From Paulinella micropora (taxonomy: Eukaryota > Cercozoa > Imbricatea > Euglyphida), in contig BJOX01000135.1 of assembly GCA_009731375.1 (NCBI GenBank), positions 806,785 to 870,784 on the forward strand: a stretch of 64,000 bases of DNA. Reading direction: 5' to 3'. The translations under genes and the position numbers were made by a program. Under the pieces are notes generated by a model that saw only the letters and a list, made by a program, of their open reading frames with translations, had not been told where the DNA came from and ran no database searches. Of this stretch, positions 56,718-64,000 are shown in pieces (position 1 is the first letter of the stretch; every line of letters starts with the position of its first letter).

Positions 56718-57598
56718 ACTACACTCCGTCATGCACGGAGTAATTTATTCCACCAGCTGTATCATCAGAGAATTTTGGCCGAGATACCACGTTTCTACAA
56801 GACACGGACCGCCGAAGGACAACCTTCCCACACCAGATGACATCTCCCCCGTATGCCCTAAACTTCCAGAGCCACCGGATCAACCATTCATGGGGTGGCA
56901 AGGGCCCTTGACCTTATTAAGGAAGACCGACGCGACGGCCTCATGGTCCTCCCCTGGATCCGAGCATGTCGAGCACTAGGAGTAGGTGTAAGCCTTCGCA
57001 TCCCGTCAGGCCACATCGGAGACTCCTCCTGGCCAGAAGGCCGACTCACAAGATCAGAAGCGGAGGCAAAAATGGCAGGATGCCCCAACGACGCAGATAT
57101 ACAGCCCTCCTTCACGGATGGAATCCCCTTGAACTCCCGGTCGTCCTGTCAGTCACGAACCTCCTCATCAAGAAGACAGTGGCGCCAGACACGGTCGACA
57201 ACGCCATAAAGACGATAAAGGCCAACCTGGCGTCATACAACGTCTGGAAACTTCGACAGCGGGTATCGGAGAACGCGTATAAGACGACCGTTGCCCCCAG
57301 GTTTGGTCTCACCTGGGGCATACGATCAGAGATCCGAGAGCATTTCCAAGCGATGATGAATGAGTTCCTTCAACCTCGAAGCGGCTACTCCGCCAGAGAC
57401 GCTGCTATCATCCTTAAATGCCAACTGGAGGCGTGGAATACCCCCGCTAGACTGAGCGTTACAATTACCAAAGGGTCCACTTCACCCAAGTGCTCATATG
57501 GATGCGGAGTGACCGGCGATATCAGTCATTACCTTCTCTCCAAATCGGATCGCCACCCACAGGCACTAAAGGCGCTAGTTGACGTCAGACATTCGTGA
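56718..57598 (+). pseudogene. C-terminal linker and zinc finger of the retrotransposon
   Basis: After poly-C and ten Ns several frames are used. From ~57115 one frame is open: helices (VDNAIKTIKANLASYNVWKL) followed by KCSYGCGVTGDISHYLL (57487-57540), a C-x3-C...H finger. The usual last Cys appears as Ser (LLSKS). Many LINEs carry a CCHC finger here. Confidence 0.7.
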
Positions 57599-57599
57599 T

Positions 57600-58383
57600 G
57601 CAGACGATGGATTCGCCGGTGCATAGAAAGAGATCTTCTCATCGACGACACGGAAGGAGACAATAAGCTAACTATCATCGGTGAAGAGGAAGCCTTACCA
57701 AGTCCACTAGCTAATGACCTGAAGGACGACGGGACAGGTATAGGCCCACTCGACGACGACAGCCAAAGACTCCCGAGAGATCCCTCTACACCGATCCATC
57801 CGGCAGCCCAGATCATGGCTGACCTAGCAGGGTCCGAGATTCCATACAAGATTGACCTCCTAGCAGCACGAGACTACAAGACACCACATGTCTACCTACT
57901 GGACTGCACGTTCCGCAGGGACGAATGGTTGGTCAGAGAAGACGATAACTACCTTACTGGTGTTATCGACGGGAAAGAAAGAAAAGAGACTCTGGGACCA
58001 CAATGGACTACGAGTTAAACCTCCATACATTCCCAAGGACCCCAATTCCGACAGAGGCGAGGACCCACCGGTTACGTGGCCCTCCATCCCGTGGAAAGCT
58101 ACCCGGGCGTGGGGATATAACCCAAGAGCCATCTATGACCAAAGATATGAACAACTGCAAGACTCGATCCACCATCAACGGTTGAGAGGACGCAACATGT
58201 CCTCAAACATCATTGTGATAACATTGGGATCAAATGGCTATATCAGAGACCTCATACAATGAACTCCGCTTTGTCCTGCCGAAAGCTGTAGTTCTCGCCA
58301 TATTCCGCGGGATGACCAAGATCTGCCATGACACAATCCTCCAAGCTTGGAAATTCATCCACAGTGCGGACGCCACGAGATAA
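57600..58383 (+). pseudogene. Restriction-like endonuclease (RLE) domain, three frames
   Basis: PYKIDLLAARDY (57842-) and HVYLLDCTFRRDEW (57886-) resemble the PD...D core of the R2-type endonuclease. After frame changes come YDQRYEQLQD, NIIVITLGSNGYI and NELRFVLPKAVVLAIFRGM, the typical end of these proteins, before TAA 58381. RLE nicks the target site to prime reverse transcription. The catalytic Lys/Glu assignment is uncertain because of the frameshifts. Confidence 0.65.
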
Positions 58384-59470
58384 GGTGTGACAAGACTTAT
58401 CAAGATCGACCTCACAGAGTTTATGATAGGACTTAGCCAAGCACGCCAACCAAGTCTGGGCAAGGAACGCCGCACTCCTAACGGTCTTGTGGGGGGTCGG
58501 GTCGGCCAAGTCAAGGACAAGGGAGACCCTCTGGTCGAGACTTCCAGCCTAGTGAGTCTTCCGACCCCCGTGACCGGCATCTCAGCCTGAGGATTCTTCC
58601 CCTGTCTGATGTTCTTCACCCAGGGCTCGACACTCTCTACCAGGGACATTGCCTCGTGCCAAGTTTGCACGAACACTTCCTTTTATAGTTTCCCCTTTCC
58701 CCCCTGACTCGACCCCTGTGTCCTCCTTTGATTCATTAAACATAACGCCCAGCTGACGAAGCTAGCGGTGCCCCAAGCTCCCCACACTACTCTCCATCTC
58801 TTCCCCGACCTCGAGAGCAAGGCACTCGACGCTCGTGCTAGATTTGAATTCTCTCCCTGTCGTCAAAGTCATTTCTCTCTCTTCAATTTTTTCAAACTCG
58901 ATACATCTCCACTTGCAGGAATCAGGCCTATCCCTCTCTCTTTCACGCCGCGCCACCAGCCCAGTGCTCTACTTGTATCTAACGGCTCCCCCCTCCGTTT
59001 CGGCGCACAGTATTAAGTCCGGATTTTTCCGGCTCCTAGCCCCTCTTCAGCACCCAGTACCGATGCCGGACCCTCCGGATGCCCAACCCCTTTCAGTATA
59101 CGACGATACCTCTACTCATTACATCTCCCTCCAGGTGCAAGAGCTATGCAGTTCAAGAAAAGGTGCAGGGGATGGACAACCAGGAATTCGCAAATGAGTC
59201 CAGAAATGGTTCTCCCTGATGGTTCCATGTTTCTACAATTCTGAGTCTCGTGCGTGTGTGTGGAGATATGTGGACCAGTTTACGACGAAGCTCATCATGG
59301 AATGACCCAGCCCACGATGGGACCCGACGAAGGCTTACGACCAGGCGATTGTCCGCGGGACCAGGGACGACCCTTCCCGGTGTTAGATCATTATATAGTT
59401 CCGTTTTTCTCTTTCGTATATCCCACCATCTACCCTCCCTTTCCCTCCCTCATATAACATAGAAGATGTT
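58384..59470 (+). other. 3' UTR of the retrotransposon and unassigned flank
   Basis: GC-balanced sequence with short open frames in several directions and no convincing domain. A pyrimidine-rich stretch with ttcattaaacataa near 58731 may mark the element's end. No poly-A or microsatellite tail is clear. Confidence 0.5.
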
Positions 59471-60364
59471 CAAACGGACTAGTCCCTTTTGCCCATTTTG
59501 CCCATGAAATATACTAGGCAAATAGTCGGCGAATATTGGCTGTTTTTTTGAATGTATATTGATTGTAGATGATAAATGAACATTACTTATTAATTTTAAA
59601 TTGATTTGGACCTATTTTCAAGTCAGTAAAGAGGTCTGAGAAGCAAATACTTAGGCAAAACTGAGGCAAATTATTTTGCCTGTTTTTGCCAAGTTATTTG
59701 CCGATTTCCACATCTGTTTCCCTCTGGTTTTCATTAAATATTAATCAAAATAATTTAATTCAACAATATATTCATTTTAGTTGATGTTCCTTTGCATAGT
59801 ACACATGAATACCTTAGCAAGAGGTACCACCTACATATTAATAAGTGCTTCAAAATTTTTTTCTAAGTCAATATGAAATACATACGCACACAAGCGAATA
59901 CTACGCAAAGCAGTGTAAAACCGTTTGAGCTATTCGTGTAGAAGCGAATTATAATACTTTTTTGAATTAGTATTGATTATCTGCTTAGTATGTATAACAA
60001 ATACATCGTTGGATTTTGCATACATACCTTTAAAAAATTTGCCCAAGTCCCCGACCTAATTTTTTATAGGGAAGCTAATTCGGCGTGAATTCATGTGTGA
60101 TTATTAAGCAAGATCTTGCAAGAGCTGAATGTATCAAATATTTCAATTTATTGTACATTACCACTGCTGACTTTGATTTTTCACTCCCCCGCCCCCCCTC
60201 TCCCCCCGTAAGGGAATAAAAAATCCGCCTAAGTAAAATTATACAAATTGTGGTGCAGCTGACTATTCAATGATAAAAACCGTTAAAATCAAATGCTTAG
60301 TGAAACATGTTTCTCATCAGTTGAGACCTAGCAAACCTCTGTTGCTGGTCGAACATTTGCTGCT
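59471..60364. other. AT-rich intergenic region
   Basis: About 900 bp of AT-rich, non-repetitive DNA between the LINE and the next gene. The words ttttgcc, aggcaaa and gcgaatattggc recur on both strands in 59490-59715. No gene is seen. Confidence 0.7.
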
Positions 60365-62433
60365 CTACAAGGAGGTGATAGTTCCACGCTGAGCCATGCG
60401 GGAAGAAAATATCGATACTCGAGGTTCTTCGTTGAGAGTTGCGAGAGAGAGATCTCGCAAGACATTAGCAGCCACAGGCGCCCTGACTGCCTTCACTCGC
60501 GCTATTTCTTTCTTAAGCTCAAGTATTTCTGCGACTAACTGCTTCCTTTCCTCCTCGTTTTTCGCTTTCAGCTGCTTCTCTAGCTGATTGTTCAGTTCAA
60601 GCTGCTTGTTCAGTTCAAGCTGCTTGTTCAGTTCAAGCTGCTTGTTCAGTTCAAGCAGTTTGTTCTGTTCAAACAGTTTCAGTTTGCTCTGTTCAAGCTG
60701 GTTGTTCTGTCCAAGCTGATCCTTGTTTTCCTTGTTCAGAAGATTGGACTGGAGAAAAGAAGTGAGGAAACTCTCCATATCTGCCAGAGTCACGGGCTTT
60801 TCTTTTTCTTCTGTGCTCTCATCATCCTGATTCGGTGAGGGTGGCAAGACCTTGGACTTTTTGGGCTTTTTGGTGCCCTTGGCTTTGCCTTGCTTTTGCC
60901 CGCTTTGGCAGTAGCCTCCTGATAAACACACGCAAGAGCCTCATATTCCTTCCTGAAGTATGAAAAAAAAGGAAAAAAACAAATGCTAGGAAGCAATAGG
61001 AGGCAAAATCTGAAAGCGTGACGTACCACTTCGGGAGGTTCGACTATTTCCGGCTCTGGCTTGGCTTGCGGCTCTGGCTTGGCTTTCTTTGAAGTGGCCC
61101 TTTTCGGTCGGCCATTTGGATGTTCCCCTCCCAGCTGGGGCTGCTGCTCCTTCCAAATAAAATCGTAAATGATCGGTAGCTCATTCAGGTCGCGAACGAT
61201 GGGCTCAGTAGTGCCTTCCGGAGGCTCGGTGCTCATGAGGGCAAGGCCAGGTGCGATTACCCTGTCCCACTCTTCATCGGACATATAACCCACCGCATCT
61301 GTTGCCAACGGATCAACAATGCCAAGGGTGGCGTTTTGGAACTGCCGAAAGACTTCCCCAGTTTCCTGATTCTGTACCCGCCGAGAAATCAAAAGCGTCT
61401 TCGTTAATTCTGATATATCGTTTTTTCCCTTATTGATAAATTGCATCGAAATCTTCACAGAAGGCCTGCAATGGCAAACAAAAAATGAGACAAGAATAAG
61501 CACAATGAGACTTAGTGCACAATACCAGCATAAAACGACTTCTTCGAATTCCCTAGTCATAATTAATTTCTTCTTCTTCTCCTTCTCTTGCTCTTCCTTG
61601 TCTTTCTGTGCTGCCTTTTGTGAAATGTCGTCCAACTTTCTTTGCTTCTCCTTCTCTTGCTCCTCTGTCAACTTTTGTCTCTCCAACTTTTTCTTCTTCT
61701 TCTTCTTGCTCTCTTTTGTGGCTGTCTCCTCTTCCTGCTCACCCTCGTTCTTATTCTTGCTTTCCTCTGCTGGTTGTTTCTTGTTTTGTTTTTTTTGGTT
61801 GGTTTGCTTATTTTTTTGGTTTGGTTTTTTTCCTGTGTCTTCCTCTCTCCTTCCTTTGCTGTCTTGCTCTCTTTTGTCGTCTCTTTGTTCTCTTCGTTCT
61901 GTTGCTTTTGTTTCTTGGGTTTGTGTCCTTTCTCTTTGCTCTCTTCTGTCGTCTCTTTGCTCTCTTCACCTGCCTTCTTTCTCTTCCTTCCACTTGCAGG
62001 CTGCTGCGCTTCTTGATCATATCTCTTCACTTCCTGCCTTGCTCTCGCCTTCCTCCCCCCTCCCTCCAGCCATGGCTTTGGTGCGAGTGGCCATTTTGTG
62101 GTTGTGTTATACCTAACTATCCATGCATGGTCTACGTGTTTCCATCCAGTGTCTGTTGGCCAGTTATAGAGCGGCTGGTTGGCAGCAGTATAGGAGGCCA
62201 AGTCCACTTTGCCAGAGAAGACGAAGTCCCCCTTGGGGTCGGTGACCGTGCCAAGCAATAGCAAGTTGTCGGTTGTGTCCACCTCCACAAAGACAGAGCT
62301 ATCGACATGCTTTTTGTATCCCAGAATAGAAGCTACCTGAACAACAAAATAAGACAAGCAAGAAATGAGAGAAAGGGCACTTGGACACACTATGGGCACT
62401 TGAACACAGTATGGGGCAACTTACTTTCGACAT
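60365..62433 (-). CDS. Four-exon gene for a Lys/Glu-rich coiled-coil protein, frames broken at poly-A
   Basis: Exons by splice sites: 62433-62425 (MSK), 62336-61526, 61465-61027 and 60948-60365; introns are 88, 60 and ~78 nt. Exon 2 starts VASILGYKKHVDSSVFVEVD and has KHVDHAWIVRYN, then a long KKAGEESKETTEES-type charged run. Exon 3 has YMSDEEWDRVIAPGL and GRPKRATSKKAKPEP. Exon 4 ends in a coiled coil with LELNKQ repeats and stop TAG. Two frame changes (A-rich ~61790, and ~60900) need indels, by error or decay. A chromatin or scaffold role is only a guess. Confidence 0.62.
60590..60725 (-). repeat. 18-bp minisatellite coding (LELNKQ)n
   Basis: gttcagttcaagctgctt recurs four to five times with variants inside exon 4, giving six-residue repeats within a predicted coiled coil. 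Confidence 0.85.
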
Positions 62434-63095
62434 ACTGTCTCGAGAGGCAGGTTGGTTGTGGCGACGCAAGAAAAGGTTGCAAACCACGGGGCATCCCGAG
62501 TTCAAAAAAAAGGATTTGCACGTCGTTGCGGCTGGAACAAAAAGCCAATTGCACCATCAACCCCAGTGAAGTTTTTTGGGCGACGGTTGGGTTGCCGAAC
62601 CTTTTCGTACCGCCTGTGGTTTCGACCAGTTGTGTGGGGAATGGTGCATTTTTCTGTATGTTGAGTTGCGTTGCTGGCTCCCCGTGGATTTTCTCGGGTT
62701 TTTCTTGTGCGAATATTACTGAAAACATGTGTTCATTACGTTCCCCCCTTTTTTTTTCGGACGAAATTGTGTCCTTGTATGTTATTCAGAAACCTGGTTG
62801 GCAAACCGACTTGCCAACCGTGTTTCAAGATGTGGCTTTTCTGTGGGAGTAGCTACTGCGCCCAAGTAGCTTAGGTATGAATTCTGTATCACTTTTTGTA
62901 CTTGTGTCCATGTGTGTTTTTGTTCATGTTGATTCTGTTGGGAAATCGTCATGACAAGAACTAGCTTTGCAAAATCGATTTTGCCAACCCTTTTTCTTTG
63001 GCCGAACAAACCTTAGTTCGAAATGCAGTTCTTGGAAAGAATTTCTTTCCAATCGTGTTGCTGATTACCTCTCATGATCATGCTGTGCTTTGTTC
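62434..63095. other. Upstream region of the minus gene, no clear gene
   Basis: Open frames exist on both strands (e.g. minus-strand FSVIFAQEKPEKIHGEPATQ near 62720), but poly-T runs at 62506 and 62748 change frame and no splice chain could be set. It may contain a 5' UTR and promoter shared by two divergent genes. Confidence 0.4.
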
Positions 63096-63153
63096 AGCTA
63101 CAATCTGACTCCCACTGTGATCGAGCACAAACAGCTCGGCAAAAAAAGGTCAA

Positions 63154-63188
<35 letters not shown>

Positions 63189-63269
63189 AAGGTGGCTGAG
63201 GCCAAGGGCTTCCACTTCCCCAACGCAGAGATGCGAGTGCCCATCACTCTGCTGGATTGCCTGAGCAAA
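63096..63269 (+). CDS. Fragment of a + strand gene, two exons
   Basis: Exon YNLTPTVIEHKQLGKK (63100-63148; acceptor ttgttcag, donor gtcaag) and, after (CT)n, exon VAEAKGFHFPNAEMRVPITL continuing LLDCLSK (63190-63269), with donor gtaaca. The codon phases do not match without a one-base change at the A-run. No family is recognised. Confidence 0.5.
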
Positions 63270-63301
63270 GGTAACAAGGGCGGGCCCAGCGTCTGGGTAG
63301 T

Positions 63302-63447
63302 GTGCGCACAGCGCGAGGGCGACGTGCTTATCGCTGCGCTGGGGCGGCCTGGGCTTTTCCGCTGTCCTCGTCGTCCAGGGCCTCTGCTACCGGGACCGCT
63401 GCCGCTTCTGCTATGTGCTGCCCCAGCCCAACAGTTCGGATGTGTAA
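63302..63447 (+). CDS. Possible further exon, frame uncertain
   Basis: GC-rich island with all three frames partly open. The most protein-like frame reads WGGLGFSAVLVVQGLCYRDR and ends SSDV-TAA at ~63449. Confidence 0.35.
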
Positions 63448-63469
63448 CATCTCTCTCTCTCTCTCTCTC

Positions 63470-63480
63470 TCTACATTCCT

Positions 63481-63511
<31 letters not shown>

Positions 63512-64000
63512 GGNNNNNNNNNNACACCTCAAATTTAGGCAGGTGCTCTTTTTTTTGGGCCGCCAAAGCGCAGCGAAACAACTGTTTGTTTTTTGTGAAC
63601 GGCGCGTCGGCCTGATATATCTTGGTTGCTCGCGCGCGCCGGTCGTACCCCGGCCGTTAGGCAACAAGCGTTACGACGAAAAGTCGTGCTCTGCTTTTTT
63701 TTTTGTCGTAACGCTTGTAGCTCTGAATTATCTGCTGATAGCCAAGAAAAAAAACGATTTTGACAGCGGAACTACCTAGGCTGCTGGCAGGACTGACATC
63801 CGCGCCCCCCCCCCCCCCCCCCCCCTCGCCCGNNNNNNNNNNATCAGATGTACATCCGGTCTTTTGGTCCGAAAGTCTTGTATCTCCTGTAGCGGGATAT
63901 TCCCAAACCCAAGACGGAGCTTCCGCAGCGGCCGACATTGCCGCAAGCCCGCCATGGTAGTGATGTTTTTGCACAGATAGATTTCGAGCTCTCGCAGAAA
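63470..64000. other. Poly-C gaps, hairpin and unassigned end
   Basis: Poly-C runs with ten-N gaps at 63479-63523 and 63786-63842 surround an inverted repeat (63665-63719). The right end has no supported gene. Confidence 0.6.
63665..63719. repeat. Perfect inverted repeat AAGCGTTACGAC / GTCGTAACGCTT
   Basis: Twelve-bp perfect arms with a short A/T-rich extension and a loop of ~28 nt. This is a strong hairpin on either strand. Confidence 0.85.

Larger units (their letters stand above)
47817..58750 (+). mobile_element. Decayed non-LTR retrotransposon with USP-like protease, RNase H, RT and restriction-like endonuclease
   Basis: All domains lie on the + strand with no other gene between. Order is 5' monomers, N-terminal proline-rich region, USP-like domain, unknown region, pre-RT, RNase H, RT, thumb, zinc finger, restriction-like endonuclease. 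Frameshifts and at least six internal stops show it is inactive. Known RLE-type LINEs include R2, CRE, NeSL and Dualen; NeSL carries a Ulp1-type protease and Dualen an RNase H. This copy differs in protease class and in RNase H position. The 3' end is approximate. Confidence 0.85.

Noticed and set aside
53064-58676. Minus-strand ORFs of 60-150 codons within the retrotransposon
   Set aside because: They lie antisense to recognised RT, RNase H and RLE motifs and show no domains.

Overview
The window is eukaryotic nuclear DNA: canonical GT-AG introns, a tRNA-derived SINE, foldback elements and a LINE. The lineage cannot be fixed from sequence alone. A C-terminal ELNG..AVVEG motif in the large gene recalls proteins of algae and other protists, which is weak evidence for a protist. 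About 70% of the window is simple-sequence DNA, and there are many N gaps.

Positions 1-45144 hold one enormous + strand gene with its 5' end outside the window. About 34 short exons (10-527 nt) are recoverable by hand. They have AG/GT borders, and their reading-frame phases agree at nearly every junction that can be tested. The product is an RBR-type E3 ubiquitin ligase with an N-terminal EF-hand, RING1, a split IBR and RING2. RING2 keeps the catalytic Cys in ACTHITC. A charged C-terminal region follows, with a Ser/Pro-rich exon and a TGA stop at 45142-45144. The introns are almost wholly (TATC), (CATA), (GGTA), (AT), (ATT), (GTAAG) and related arrays.

The main new observation is a rule in those introns. 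Truncated copies of an exon's 5' edge with its acceptor lie in tandem upstream of the true exon, or copies of its 3' edge with its donor lie in tandem downstream. There are up to 15 copies, separated by microsatellite. At least 14 exons show this. In one intron the copies form an alternating A-B higher-order repeat.

Within and just after the gene are seven copies of a tRNA-derived SINE with (ATT)n flanks, a dispersed family here called A (546 bp unit, twice in tandem), a smaller family B, and several foldback MITE-like elements.

Positions 45145-47816 are SINE remains, an N gap, (TAA)n and (CCTA)n arrays. Positions 47817-58750 are a decayed + strand non-LTR retrotransposon. It starts with three ~101-bp 5' monomers and a proline-rich N-terminal region duplicated in tandem. 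A ubiquitin-specific-protease-like domain follows, then an RNase H placed before the reverse transcriptase, then RT, a zinc finger and a restriction-like endonuclease. A USP domain together with N-terminal RNase H is unusual for such elements.

Positions 59460-60364 are AT-rich with no gene seen. A minus-strand gene of four exons (60365-62433) encodes an unrecognised Lys/Glu-rich protein ending in a Gln/Leu coiled coil. Fragments of a + strand gene start at 63096 and run towards the window edge. Poly-C runs beside N gaps are probably sequencing artefacts.
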